Positions 1 through 11,383 of a DNA stretch of 43,661 bases are shown here, piece after piece; position 1 is the first letter of the stretch; each line of letters begins with the position of its first letter. The stretch lies in contig CAINWP010000298.1 of the NCBI GenBank assembly GCA_903854475.1, forward strand, positions 1 through 43,661. The letters are read 5' to 3'. Position numbers and translations under genes: made by a program. Under the pieces are notes generated by a model that worked only from the letters and a program-made list of their open reading frames with translations, ran no database searches and was not told where the DNA came from. The DNA is from an uncultured Verrucomicrobiota bacterium (GTDB lineage Bacteria > Verrucomicrobiota > Verrucomicrobiia > Limisphaerales > UBA9464).

Positions 1-245
1 AGCCCGATGAGCCACCGACTCCGATCCTAGGTAGGGACCGATCTCCGAGCGGTCCGTCCCCACCGAGTCCGATCCTAGGTAGGGACCGATCTCCGAGCGG
101 TCCGTCCCCACCGACGCGGCGCTTTCGGAGAAATCGCCCTATCTCGGAAACGCGTGGGTGAGGTGGAATCTGCCGCAGGAACCCGCGATGTAGCCCGATG
201 AGCCTCCGAGTCCGATCCTGCTCCTAGGTAGGGATCCGAATCTTA
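1..245 (-). repeat. Palindromic repeat family B, array at window start
   Basis: This gene-free stretch is built from the same element as the array at 29.37-29.78 kb, in the opposite orientation. One arm (GGTAGGGACCGATCTCCGAG) occurs at about 30-50 and 78-98. The opposing arm, CTTTCGGAGAAATCG followed by CCCTATCTCGG, is at 121-147. The next stretch (GGGTGAGG ... AGGAACC ... GATGT) matches the reverse complement of the spacer between units at 29.5 kb, so the spacer is conserved too. A degraded arm recurs at about 200-235. It lies just beyond the 3' end of secA. No protein is supported here. Confidence 0.75.
14..109. repeat. 48-bp tandem duplication inside family B array
   Basis: Two nearly identical head-to-tail copies, 14-61 and 62-109, both starting ACCGA(C/G)TCCGATCCTAGG. 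I see one mismatch between them. The duplication doubles one palindrome arm, which suggests recent slippage within the repeat. Confidence 0.8.
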
Positions 246-282
246 GGGATCCGTGGGGAGGCGTGCTCCTGCTACGGATCCC
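246..282 (-). terminator. Hairpin downstream of secA
   Basis: A perfect 9-bp stem (GGGATCCGT/ACGGATCCC) encloses a possible inner GGAG/CTCC pairing. It starts about 30 nt past the secA stop in the direction of secA transcription. There is no U-run after it, so it may be an mRNA 3'-end stabilising hairpin or a factor-assisted terminator. Confidence 0.45.
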
Positions 283-311
283 TTCACCGTTTCTAATCAC
301 CGTACCCTGAC

Positions 312-3365
<3,054 letters not shown>

Positions 3366-3390
3366 GGGTATCTCAAGTTAAAGAACCGGC

Positions 3391-3419
3391 AAGCTAAGTA
3401 ACCCCACTCCCATCGTCAA
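3391..3419 (-). promoter_or_regulatory. Candidate secA promoter
   Basis: Read on the minus strand: TTGACG (-35, 5/6 match), a 17-nt spacer and TAGCTT (-10, 3/6), ending about 25 nt before the secA ATG. The -10 is weak; spacing and position are right. Confidence 0.3.
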
Positions 3420-3429
3420 AGGCTTTGAC
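3415..3429. promoter_or_regulatory. Perfect 15-bp dyad, possible operator
   Basis: GTCAAAG-G-CTTTGAC is a perfect inverted repeat in the divergent gap between secA and the efflux adaptor. It overlaps the candidate secA -35 box, so a bound protein could affect secA transcription. No regulator is identified. Confidence 0.3.
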
Positions 3430-3594
3430 CGGAACTCGCGGGCCATTTCGGAGCAGGGTCAGAGGTTATTTGCATGATCCGAAGGCGTGGTGAGGCGTCG
3501 CCGGACAAACGCTAGAAGCCTGAGTCCTCCAGAGTCGGTCCGACTTTGATCTGGCGCGGGATTCCCTCACCCGGGCAGCCTTACGGGAATCTGC

Positions 3595-4686
3595 ATGAAG
3601 CGCTTCGTTCAACCCCTGATCTCCAACACTGTCTTGGCCTTGGTGAGCGGTTGGATCGCCAGCGGCTGCAAGCCGGCTACTATGCCCGGTGCAGTGGCAG
3701 CCAAGGGGGGTGGAGGCATGGTCTTTCAGGTGGTGGCGGTGGAGGCTCGTCTTCAGCCCGTGGCCGAGGTGGTCTCGTTGGTGGGAACCGTGACACCCAA
3801 CGAGTCAGTGGAAATTAAATCCGAAACCGATGGTGTGGTGCAGACCATTGGTTTTTCTGAGGGCCAGTCGGTCGAGGCGGGTGCGCTGCTGCTGTCTCTC
3901 GATCATACTAAGTTCCAGGCAGCCCTGCAGGAATCCGAGGCATCGCTGGAGTTGAGTCGGGCCAATTTCGAACGTGCCCAGCAGATGTTCCGGGGCAAGC
4001 TGATCGCTCAGCAAGAGTTCGATCAGGCATCGGCGACGTTTCAGGTCAACCAGAGTGCCGTCGAGCTGCGCCGACGGTTGCTTAAAGACGCCCGTATCGT
4101 GGCTCCCTTCTCGGGCACCACCGGAGCCCGGCAAATCAGTCCTGGCCAAGTCATCTCTCGCAACACGCCGCTCACTACACTGGTAGACCTTTCAGTCATG
4201 AAGGTGGAACTGAGTCTGCCGGAACGGTTCCTGGGCCAGGTGCGTATTGGTCAGAAGGTAGACTTTCATGTGGACGCGTATCCCACGGAGCGTTTTTCGG
4301 GTGAGGTTTATTTCATTTCCCCGCAATTAGACCCGGGCACCCGGACCGCTTTGGTCAAGGCTCGCGTGGCCAATCCGGAGGCACGCCTTCGCGGTGGGAT
4401 GCTGGCCCAGTTGGATTTGTCGGTGCGACTTCGGGAATCGGCATTGGTCATTCCTGAGCCGTCGGTGATTGCCAATGGAGACACCAACTTGGTCTTTGTG
4501 GTCAGTCCTCAAAACCAGGCTGTGATGCGTCCGGTCCGCCTGGGGATGCGGTTGGCCGGCAAGGTGGAAGTTCTCAGCGGTATAGAGCCGGGCGAGAAGG
4601 TGGTGGTGGAGGGGGGAAAGAAGATTTTCCCTGGCGCTCCCCTCAAGCTTTCGGGTCCGGAGTCCACCGCACCCTACTTGCAGTAA
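3595..4686 (+). CDS. RND-type efflux periplasmic adaptor (membrane fusion protein), probable lipoprotein
   Basis: Adaptors of this family bridge an inner-membrane RND pump and an outer-membrane channel. The 363-residue protein starts with a short basic and hydrophobic leader ending in a lipobox-like IASGC, so it is probably lipid-anchored. Next come a lipoyl-type hairpin half (SETDGVVQTIGFSEGQSVEAG), a central alpha-hairpin (about 105-160), the second lipoyl half (ARIVAPFSGTTGARQISPGQVI), a beta-barrel region (YPTERFSGEVYFISPQLDPGTRT) and a membrane-proximal domain with EPGEKVVVEGGKKI. This is the HlyD/AcrA order. No RND pump or TolC gene is adjacent, so it is an orphan here and its substrate is unknown. 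Confidence 0.88.
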   Translation: MKRFVQPLISNTVLALVSGWIASGCKPATMPGAVAAKGGGGMVFQVVAVEARLQPVAEVVSLVGTVTPNESVEIKSETDGVVQTIGFSEGQSVEAGALLLSLDHTKFQAALQESEASLELSRANFERAQQMFRGKLIAQQEFDQASATFQVNQSAVELRRRLLKDARIVAPFSGTTGARQISPGQVISRNTPLTTLVDLSVMKVELSLPERFLGQVRIGQKVDFHVDAYPTERFSGEVYFISPQLDPGTRTALVKARVANPEARLRGGMLAQLDLSVRLRESALVIPEPSVIANGDTNLVFVVSPQNQAVMRPVRLGMRLAGKVEVLSGIEPGEKVVVEGGKKIFPGAPLKLSGPESTAPYLQ

Positions 4687-4811
4687 TCGCTGACGAGTGT
4701 CTGCTAAGCCTGCGTTCCCGACGCAGAGAGGTGGTTGCTGGGATCAGAAACAAATTGACCCCAACACAGACTCCAGGGCCTTCCTTCGGTGTTACCCCTG
4801 TTACACCGAGC

Positions 4812-5078
4812 ATGAGCGAGGATTCGTGCATCCCCTTGCGCCAGCATTTGGCCATCCTGCGTGCCTGCGAGCTCGCCGAGGTGGACCTCTGGGCAGTGAT
4901 GGAGTGCGTTTCTTCCTGGAAACGACCTCAGTACCAGCTGACTCGATGGATTCAACCCAAGGCCTTTGCCCAGGATGTCAGCGCGGTGGAGGATGATCTG
5001 AATACCACGCGGCCGGATCAGGTGAAGCTGGCCGTCGCCGATTTGCATGACCGGGCCCGCCGCTGGCCGGTCTTTTGA
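4812..5078 (+). CDS. Small hypothetical protein
   Basis: The frame is open from 4731, but I take the ATG at 4812 (MSEDSCIPLRQHLAILRACE), which gives 88 residues and drops a low-complexity Thr/Pro leader. The remainder looks like a compact helical protein (DLWAVMECVSSWKRP, DVSAVEDDLNTT). There is no signal peptide, membrane segment or family I recognise. It lies 125 nt after the efflux adaptor on the same strand and converges on the pnp terminator. It may be real, but the support is only an open frame with protein-like composition. Confidence 0.4.
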   Translation: MSEDSCIPLRQHLAILRACELAEVDLWAVMECVSSWKRPQYQLTRWIQPKAFAQDVSAVEDDLNTTRPDQVKLAVADLHDRARRWPVF

Positions 5079-5184
5079 AGGGATTCGTTGGGTTTGAGGG
5101 TTTCCGGTCCTTGGTCGTTGGTCTTGGCCCAGTTGGGTTTTCGGAGAGTGTCGTTGCTGTGAGTTCCGGCACGGGGTTCCCAAC

Positions 5185-5217
5185 AAAAAAGGCGCCTGCG
5201 TTGCCGCGGGCGCCTTT
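5185..5217 (-). terminator. Intrinsic terminator of pnp
   Basis: On the minus strand a 9-bp stem AAAGGCGCC/GGCGCCTTT continues through one mismatch into GCG-GCAA-CGC, a GNRA-type loop, and is followed by TTT beyond the stem. It begins 18 nt after the pnp stop. Confidence 0.88.
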
Positions 5218-5234
5218 GAGATACGGTGAGTGAA

Positions 5235-7919
5235 TTATGCCTGAGCATCAGAGCCGCCGCTGGCGGACTCGCTGGCAGCAGGTGCGTCACCCGAGGAGGC
5301 CTTTTCCCGCTCTTCCATAGCAGCCTTGCGGCTGAGGCGGACGCGGCCCTTTTCATCCTGACCGAGGAGTTTCACCCAAATCTCGTCGCCGAGCTGGACG
5401 ATGTCTTCGACCTGCTTGACGCGGAAGTTGGCGAGCTCGCTGACGTGCACCAGACCTTCGCGGCCCGGGAGGAACTCCACAAAGGCTCCGAAGTCTTTGA
5501 TGGTCACAACCTTGGCCCGGTAGATCTTTCCGATTTCTAGGGGTTCGCCGGAACCTTCGCCGTCGCCACCGGCCGGGGCGTCGCTACGACGGCCACCGCG
5601 ATCTCCGCCGCGAGCACCACGGTCTGCGACACGGCCACCGCGATCACCACCGCGATCTCCGCCACGAGCACCACGGTCTCCACCACGGTCTCCGCCACGA
5701 TCGGCTCCGCGCTCAGGGCCGCGCTCGGGGCGTTCAGCACGCTCCGGACGGGCTTCTTCGCTCGCTGCAGGGGCTCCCTCTTCCGGGGCACCGGTGGAGG
5801 GCGGGATTTCTCCACGCTCTTCCATGGCAGCCTTGCGGCTGAGTTTCACGCGACCCTTTTCGTCGACGCCGATGCACTTCACCCAAATGTCGTCACCCAT
5901 CTTGATGACGTCTTCAACGCGGGCGACGCGCTTGTTGGACAGCTCGCTGACGTGCACCAGGCCGTCTTGACCCGGGAACACTTCGACGAAGGCGCCGAAC
6001 TCCTTGATGGTCACGACACGGCCTTTGTAGACCTTACCGATTTCGATCTCGGCGCTGAGCGCTTCGATTTCGCGGCGGGCGATTTCCATGCCCTCCGGGG
6101 ACACGGAGAACACCTTCACGGTTCCGTCGTCCTCGATGTTGATTTCGCAACCGGACTCTTCGACCAGGCGCTTGATGTTCTTGCCGCCAGGTCCGATCAG
6201 CGCGCCGATCTTCTCGGGGTTGATCTTCAGGGTGACGATGCGCGGGGCGTACTTGGAGATATCCGAGCGCGGAGCCGGCAGCGTGGTGAGCATGTGGGCC
6301 AGGATCAGGCCACGGGCGATACGAGCCTTCTCGATGGTCTGCTCCATGATCGGCAGCGGAATGCCCTTGAGCTTCAGATCCAGCTGGAAGCCGGTGATGC
6401 CCTTCTCGGTTCCGGCGATCTTGCAGTCCATGTCGCAGAACGCGTCTTCCCAGCCGATGATGTCGGTGAGGAGCTTGTAGCGGGAGATCTCGTGATTTGC
6501 GCCGTACTCGGTGCAAATACCGATGGAAATACCAGCCACCGGGCGGGTGATGGGCACGCCGGCATCCATGAGGGCCAGAGTCGCACCGCAGACTGACGCC
6601 ATGGAGGTGGAACCATTGGATTCCATGATCTCGGCGGTGATGCGGACGGCGTAGGGGTACTCGGTGAGGGGGATCACCGGGCGCACGCTGCGCTCGGCGA
6701 GGGCTCCGTGGCCGATTTCGCGGCGGCCGGGGCCGGTGATGCGGCCCGTCTCACCGACGGAGAAGTTCGGGAAGTTGTAGTGCAGCAGGAACTGCTTCTT
6801 GGTCTCGCCTCCGGTGTAGGAGTCGAACTGCTGGATGTCGTCGCTGGTGCCCAAGGTGGCCAAGCAGACGGCCTGGGTCTCGCCGCGGGCGAACACGGCC
6901 GAACCGTGGGCTCGGGGCAGGAAGCCCACGTCGCTGGACAGGGTGCGGATCGCGTCGAAGTCACGGCCGTCCAAACGCTTGGAGTGGTCGAGGACGAGGC
7001 TGCGGATCGCTTCCTTCTGGATGTAATACTGGGCGTCCTTGAGGACGAACTCGGTCACCTTATCGGCACCGAATTGGGCGACGAGCTTCTGACCGACTTC
7101 GGCGAAGATCGCGTTGACGGCGGCCTCGCGGGCCAGCTTCTGCTGTGTGAGGAGGGCTGGGATGATGCGATCACCGGCCAGCGTCTTGGCGGCGGTGAGG
7201 ATCTCTTCCGGAACGATGGTCACCGTGATGGCGCGCTTGGTCTTGCCGGCCTTGGCAGCCAGTTCTTCCTGAGCGGCGATCAAGGGTTGGCAGGCGGCCT
7301 GGGCGAATTTCAGGGCGGAGATGAAATCGGCCTCCGAGATTTCGTTGGCGGCACCTTCGTACATGACCACGTCGGTCTTGTTGCCGACATAGATGAGGTC
7401 GAGGTCGGACTGGGCCTGCTGTTCGTGGGTAGGGTTCACTAGGAACTCACCGGCGACGCGGGCGATGCGGACGGCGCCGAGCGGTCCATCCCAAGGAATG
7501 TCGGAAACGGTCAACGCGGCCGAAGCTCCGAGGATGGAGAGGATGTCGGCGTCATTCTGGCCGTCGGCCGAGAGCAGCAGCGACTGGACTTGGACTTCAT
7601 TGTACCAGCCCTTGGGGAAGAGCGGGCGGATGGGGCGATCGGTCAGGCGGCAGGTGAGGATCTCCTTCTCGGAGGGCCGGCCTTCACGCTTGAAGTATCC
7701 GCCGGGGAAACGGCCTGCGGCCGCCGCCTTCTCGCGGTAATCCACGGTGAGGGGGAAGAAATCCTGACCGGGCTTGGCCTTGGAGGCCGCAACGGCCGCC
7801 GTCAGGATGATGGTTTCACCGAGTTGAACGGTCACGGCGCCGTCGGCCTGCTTTGCAAAGCGGCCGGTTTCGATGGTGATGTGTTGACCACCGACGGGGA
7901 TTTGAACGGTATGGGACAT
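5235..7919 (-). CDS. pnp: Polyribonucleotide nucleotidyltransferase with two S1 domains
   Basis: PNPase is a phosphorolytic 3'-5' exoribonuclease that degrades mRNA in the cytoplasm, usually as a trimer. Two RNase PH-like cores (for example [16 protein letters not shown] and [14 protein letters not shown]), a KH domain ([20 protein letters not shown], about 560-615) and an S1 domain (about 625-702) are in the normal order. The chain then runs through a roughly 90-residue low-complexity linker of repeated Gly-Asp-Arg-Gly and enters a second S1 domain (about 797-873). Usual length is near 700 residues; this has 894. By hand alignment the S1 copies share about 55 of 77 positions, so they are probably an in-gene duplication. 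rpsO lies immediately upstream on the same strand, as in many bacteria. Confidence 0.97.
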   Translation of the reverse strand: MSHTVQIPVGGQHITIETGRFAKQADGAVTVQLGETIILTAAVAASKAKPGQDFFPLTVDYREKAAAAGRFPGGYFKREGRPSEKEILTCRLTDRPIRPLFPKGWYNEVQVQSLLLSADGQNDADILSILGASAALTVSDIPWDGPLGAVRIARVAGEFLVNPTHEQQAQSDLDLIYVGNKTDVVMYEGAANEISEADFISALKFAQAACQPLIAAQEELAAKAGKTKRAITVTIVPEEILTAAKTLAGDRIIPALLTQQKLAREAAVNAIFAEVGQKLVAQFGADKVTEFVLKDAQYYIQKEAIRSLVLDHSKRLDGRDFDAIRTLSSDVGFLPRAHGSAVFARGETQAVCLATLGTSDDIQQFDSYTGGETKKQFLLHYNFPNFSVGETGRITGPGRREIGHGALAERSVRPVIPLTEYPYAVRITAEIMESNGSTSMASVCGATLALMDAGVPITRPVAGISIGICTEYGANHEISRYKLLTDIIGWEDAFCDMDCKIAGTEKGITGFQLDLKLKGIPLPIMEQTIEKARIARGLILAHMLTTLPAPRSDISKYAPRIVTLKINPEKIGALIGPGGKNIKRLVEESGCEINIEDDGTVKVFSVSPEGMEIARREIEALSAEIEIGKVYKGRVVTIKEFGAFVEVFPGQDGLVHVSELSNKRVARVEDVIKMGDDIWVKCIGVDEKGRVKLSRKAAMEERGEIPPSTGAPEEGAPAASEEARPERAERPERGPERGADRGGDRGGDRGARGGDRGGDRGGRVADRGARGGDRGGRRSDAPAGGDGEGSGEPLEIGKIYRAKVVTIKDFGAFVEFLPGREGLVHVSELANFRVKQVEDIVQLGDEIWVKLLGQDEKGRVRLSRKAAMEEREKASSGDAPAASESASGGSDAQA
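5580..5720 (-). repeat. Minisatellite-like repeats encoding the Gly-Asp-Arg-Gly linker of PNPase
   Basis: Short imperfect tandem units encode [11 protein letters not shown]-type sequence between the two S1 domains. The DNA repeats in multiples of three bases, so copy-number change would lengthen or shorten the linker without breaking the frame. Confidence 0.7.
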
Positions 7920-8115
7920 ACTAGCAGTTGCCCGACCGCCCTGAGGAACTTCACTCGACCTTCAGTAAACCTTTCTTGGTGGGGAAGGTTTGTTGGTGGA
8001 GAGCGAGTGAAATTTCCCGGGCGGACCGGGCGTTTCTTTTTAACTTCTTTGACGCGTCTTTGGGTTTTTGGTGCGGGTGACTTTGCGCGCGCGTCGAATG
8101 GGCGCGGCACCCGCA

Positions 8116-8142
8116 ATTGTCCGCTTTGGACAATCCGGACAA
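8116..8142. promoter_or_regulatory. Inverted repeat between rpsO terminator and pnp
   Basis: ATTGTCC-gcttt-GGACAAT is a perfect 7-bp inverted repeat, followed two bases later by a third GGACAA half. It sits about 200 nt before the pnp start. It could be an operator for pnp or a hairpin in a long pnp leader. The rest of the 300-nt gap holds no gene I can support. Confidence 0.35.
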
Positions 8143-8185
8143 CCCTGTGGTCGCGGCAATCGTGGCCTGCAGGGTCTCCTAAAGC

Positions 8186-8210
8186 GAAAACCGGGCTGAA
8201 GGCCCGGCGT
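8186..8210 (-). terminator. Intrinsic terminator of rpsO
   Basis: On the minus strand, CCGGGC-cttca-GCCCGG is followed by TTTTCGC, 12-30 nt after the rpsO stop. The 6-bp stem is modest but GC-only and well placed. It suggests rpsO has its own short transcript, with pnp partly or wholly separate. Confidence 0.7.
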
Positions 8211-8219
8211 CGCAAAAAA

Positions 8220-8477
8220 TTACTTCCGGAGCTTCAGCTTCTTGGTCAGCGCCTGGTAACGGGCCGAATCCGTGCGGTTCAGATAATCGAGCAAGCTGCG
8301 GCGTTTGCCCACCATGAGCAACATGCCACGACGGCTGCTATGATCCTTCTTGTTCTTCTGAAGATGCTCCGTCAGGGAGTTGATCTTCTCAGTGAGAAGG
8401 GCAATCTGGACATCGGCAGAGCCGGTGTCTTTTGCGTGGATGCGGTGTTCGGCGATGGTTTTGTTTTTTTCAAGCAT
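8220..8477 (-). CDS. rpsO: 30S ribosomal protein S15
   Basis: S15 is a primary 16S rRNA-binding protein that organises the platform of the 30S subunit. The 85-residue product has the family hallmarks: [23 protein letters not shown] in the N-terminal half, then the RNA-contacting [24 protein letters not shown], and the basic end KKLKLRK. The normal length is 88-89 residues. The ATG at 8477 gives the expected N-terminus and has no clear Shine-Dalgarno site. It precedes pnp, an arrangement conserved in many phyla, but a terminator hairpin separates them. Confidence 0.97.
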   Translation of the reverse strand: MLEKNKTIAEHRIHAKDTGSADVQIALLTEKINSLTEHLQKNKKDHSSRRGMLLMVGKRRSLLDYLNRTDSARYQALTKKLKLRK

Positions 8478-8637
8478 GATTCGGTGTCGGGAAGCTCGAT
8501 GCCTCCCAGTAAGCGGTTCCGTTTATCCTGAATCGCCAAGTTAAGGGGCTGCGGTAAATGGGGCAAGCCCGGAGTTTTCTCACTATAGGCTGGTCGTTTT
8601 TTTTGGGATCAGCGGGGTGGGTTGTGGGTGGGGCTCT

Positions 8638-8750
8638 GCGGGATAGGTCCTGCGCTCGCAGGGAACGTCGGGACAGGAGGAGCTTTCGCGCTGTCGCGCG
8701 AGGGGAATCAGGATGTGGACGTTCCAATGCTCGCTCCGGACCTATCCCGC
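8638..8750. repeat. Palindromic repeat family A, copy 1
   Basis: A 113-bp element bounded by a perfect 13-bp inverted repeat, GCGGGATAGGTCC/GGACCTATCCCGC. Inside are a weaker outer pairing (GGAACGTC near GACGTTCC) and a central hairpin TCGCGC-TGTC-GCGCGA next to a GGGACAGGAGGAG motif. It lies in the 650-nt divergent gap between rpsO and moeA. Open frames across it are shadows of the repeat. Confidence 0.85.
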
Positions 8751-8834
8751 TGCCGCCAGGGGTAGGGGGTCAGTCACACCTATTTACACAAAAGGGGACA
8801 CTCTTTACTATACTAATGTTGTTGCAGTGGCTCC

Positions 8835-8947
8835 GCGGGAGCGGTCCTGTGCTCGCAGGGAACGTGGGGGCAGGAGGAGTTTTCGCGCTTTCGCGCGAGG
8901 GGGATCAGTTTGATGACGTTCCAATGCTCGCTCCGGTCCTATCCCGC
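8835..8947. repeat. Palindromic repeat family A, copy 2
   Basis: Also 113 bp and in the same orientation as copy 1, about 84 bp after it. The ends are less well paired (GCGGGAGCGGTCC against GGTCCTATCCCGC). The central hairpin TCGCGC-TTTC-GCGCGA is intact, with only its loop changed. Between the two copies is a stretch with GGGGTCAGTCAC and TTTACACAAAAGGGGACACTC that I cannot assign. From 8948 to the moeA start I see only G-rich sequence without a clear signal. Confidence 0.85.
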
Positions 8948-9127
8948 TGCTGCCCAGGGGGGTTGTTCGGGGTGGTTGGGTGATTGAGGGAGGGATTTTA
9001 AGAAGGGAAATGGGTGATTGGGTTGTGGGTGGGGAGAATTCAAGGAGGGCAGGGCTCCGAGGCTTGCGGGAAGAGCTTCGGGCGGGAAAGGTGGGGTTGG
9101 AGGGGCGTCTGCGGAGCCGTTCACCGG

Positions 9128-10324
9128 ATGATGATCACTTACGAAGATGCTTTGGAGCGGGTTTTGAAGCCTTTAGTTGCTGTTCCAGTGGTTTCGATAT
9201 CCTTAATTGAAGCGTTGGGATGCTATTTAGCGGAGGAGGTCACTGCTTTGGTTGATTCGCCCGGCTTTGATACGGCTTCGATAGATGGCTATGCGGTGAG
9301 AGCGGGGGAGGTGTCTCGTTCTGGGGTGGTGCTGCCGTGCCTTTTGGAGGTGGCTGCGGGCCGGGTTGCCCATCGATCTCTAGAGTCCGGGGAGTGTGCT
9401 CGCATTTTGACGGGGGCCCCCATGCCAGCAGGGTCCGATGCGGTGGTGATGCAGGAGGATACGGAGCGGGAGGTCGATGGGCGGATCCGTTTCTTGGATG
9501 GGGTCAAGCCTTGGGAGAATGTTCGTTTCCGGGGGGAGGACTTCCGGATGGGTACTCGGGTGTTGGCGGCCGGGCAACGATTGGGCCCGCCGCAGTTGGC
9601 TCTTGCGGCGGCGGCAGGTCGTGGGGAGCTGCGGGTGCATCGGGAGGTGCGCGTGGTGGTGGCGAGCTCCGGGGATGAGTTGCGCTCTCCGGGCGCGACG
9701 CTGGCCCCGGGGCAAATCCACGACAGCAACTCGGTGCTGCTGACCACGTTGTTTCGTTCTGCGGGCGCGGAGGTGATTCAGGTGCCACCGCTACCGGATC
9801 AACTGGAAGCGACCATGGAGGGTCTTGAATCGGCGCTGTCGCAGGCAGATCTGGTGATCACCGCGGGCGGAGCTTCGGTGGGAGACCGGGATTTTCTGCG
9901 TCCGGCCTGGGAGCGATTGGGAGGTCAGCTCGACTTCTTTAAGGTGGCCATCAAGCCTGGAAAGCCTGTGTTTTTCGGGACACTCCGGGGTGGGCACCTC
10001 ATCGGGTTGCCAGGGAATCCCGTTTCGGCGTTTGTCACGGCGGTCCTCATGGCCTTGCCAGCTCTGCGTCGATTGCAGGGAGCGGCCGATGTCGGGTTGC
10101 CGGCCACCGTCGGTACGTTGTCGGTCCCCCTCTCGAACCCCGGTCTCCGACGGCATTTTATGCGAGTGATCTTGGAGGAATCGGGACAGGTGCGATCCGC
10201 TGGGGTTCAGGCTTCGCACATACTTCTGTCGATGGCGCGGTCCAATGGATTGGTGGATGTGCCCCCATCCACGGAGTGGCCTGTTGGGAAGCCAGTGCGG
10301 GTGCTGCGTTGGCCTGGAGTTTAA
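9128..10324 (+). CDS. moeA: Molybdopterin molybdenumtransferase MoeA
   Basis: MoeA inserts molybdate into adenylylated molybdopterin in the last step of molybdenum-cofactor synthesis. The open frame begins at 9014, but the family N-terminus is MITYEDALERVLK, so I take ATG 9128, giving 398 residues, the usual length. Family signatures include DSPGFDTASIDGYAVRA, TGAPMPAGSDAVVMQED, the MoaB/Mog-like core with VVASSGDEL and ITAGGASVGDRDF, and KPGKPVFFG...GLPGNPVSAF. The C-terminal beta-barrel domain follows. No other cofactor gene or molybdoenzyme lies in the window. Two family A repeats are upstream and could lie in or near its leader. Confidence 0.96.
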   Translation: MMITYEDALERVLKPLVAVPVVSISLIEALGCYLAEEVTALVDSPGFDTASIDGYAVRAGEVSRSGVVLPCLLEVAAGRVAHRSLESGECARILTGAPMPAGSDAVVMQEDTEREVDGRIRFLDGVKPWENVRFRGEDFRMGTRVLAAGQRLGPPQLALAAAAGRGELRVHREVRVVVASSGDELRSPGATLAPGQIHDSNSVLLTTLFRSAGAEVIQVPPLPDQLEATMEGLESALSQADLVITAGGASVGDRDFLRPAWERLGGQLDFFKVAIKPGKPVFFGTLRGGHLIGLPGNPVSAFVTAVLMALPALRRLQGAADVGLPATVGTLSVPLSNPGLRRHFMRVILEESGQVRSAGVQASHILLSMARSNGLVDVPPSTEWPVGKPVRVLRWPGV

Positions 10325-10389
10325 TATCGATTTGCTGGTGGGCGTCGGGGTTGCGCTTTTTGGGTTTGCATGGATATTACGCGACTAAA

Positions 10390-11274
10390 ATGAAGAAACT
10401 CTCCCAGACGGCGGTGATTGTCCTGATGACTGCGGGCAGCGTGTGGGCCCAAGACCGATTTGAGGCTTCATCCTACACTGGGGCCCTCGAAGTCAATGCG
10501 GGCTATTCGGCCGGTGCGGACATCCGCCTGGGATCCCGCGAGTTGGGCAATCTGGACGCCACCCGGACACGGCTTGAGTACAAGGGGACCTTTGACCCGG
10601 CTGCTGCATTGAATTGGGGTGTCGGCGTGGCCTACACTCGGTGGGATTTCGGTCGTGATTCGGGTAATCCGCTGCCGGCCAATTTGCAGTCGGTGGCCCT
10701 CCCACTCACGGTGTCTTGGCGCTTTAGCGAAGGTTGGCAGGCCTTCGGAGAAGTTTCGCCGGGCCTGTATTCTGATTTCGAAAAGATCAGTGGGGATGAT
10801 TTTAATGCGCCGTTCATCGGGGGGGTGGGCTACACGGTGAATCCGGATCTTCAGGTGTTCCTTTCGGTGAGTGTGGATCCGAGACGGGATATTCCGGTCG
10901 TGGGCGGGCCTGGAGTTCGTTGGCGGTTTGCCGAGCATTGGACGCTGTCACTGCTCCTGCCCCGGCCGCAGATCCAGTACCGTCCTTCTGAAAACTGGAC
11001 CTTCCATGTCGGAGCCGACATGATGGGCGGAGCCTACCACCTGAATCCGAGCTTTGGTCGGGACCGCGGTCTGGCCGCCATGGATGACCAGATGGTCACC
11101 TATCGCGAGATTCGCACGGGTGTTGGTGCGCGCTGGGGCGGGCCGAAAGGTTTTTACGCCTCACTCGAGGGCGGTTGGATGATTGATCGGCGGTTCGTAC
11201 TCGATAATGTACGCCTTCAGTTCAATGGAGATGGTGCCGCCTACGGTCAGTTGGCCGTCGGCTACCGGTACTGA
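10390..11274 (+). CDS. Predicted outer-membrane beta-barrel protein (DUF6268-like)
   Basis: The ATG at 10390 gives a clean signal peptide (MKKLSQTAVIVLMTAGSVWAQ), and the product has 294 residues. The mature part is a run of alternating strands rich in aromatics and Gly, such as NAGYSAGADIRLGSREL, FSEGWQAFGEVSPGLYSDF and FAEHWTLSLLLPRPQIQYRPSENW, and it ends in a terminal Tyr (LAVGYRY), as many barrels do. The pattern resembles DUF6268 outer-membrane proteins; this is recognition, not a search. It follows moeA by 65 nt on the same strand but has no obvious link to cofactor synthesis. Its function is unknown. Confidence 0.75.
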   Translation: MKKLSQTAVIVLMTAGSVWAQDRFEASSYTGALEVNAGYSAGADIRLGSRELGNLDATRTRLEYKGTFDPAAALNWGVGVAYTRWDFGRDSGNPLPANLQSVALPLTVSWRFSEGWQAFGEVSPGLYSDFEKISGDDFNAPFIGGVGYTVNPDLQVFLSVSVDPRRDIPVVGGPGVRWRFAEHWTLSLLLPRPQIQYRPSENWTFHVGADMMGGAYHLNPSFGRDRGLAAMDDQMVTYREIRTGVGARWGGPKGFYASLEGGWMIDRRFVLDNVRLQFNGDGAAYGQLAVGYRY

Positions 11275-11383
11275 AGGCTTTAGCCCAGGGGACGGTCGGG
11301 TCCATCAAGCTTCAAGCGGGCCCACCGCGCTCCAGGTTCCGGCTTGAGGTCGGCCTGGAGATAGGTCCCGGAGGTAGACCTCA

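Noticed and set aside
5537-5815. Separate small gene opposite the PNPase linker
   Set aside because: It is a different frame of the repetitive linker DNA on the same strand as pnp; low-complexity Val/Ala output.
8558-8983. Open frames across the rpsO-moeA gap (141 and 66 residues)
   Set aside because: They run through the two family A palindromes and inherit Arg/Ser/Cys-rich repeat translation; no start signal or family resemblance.
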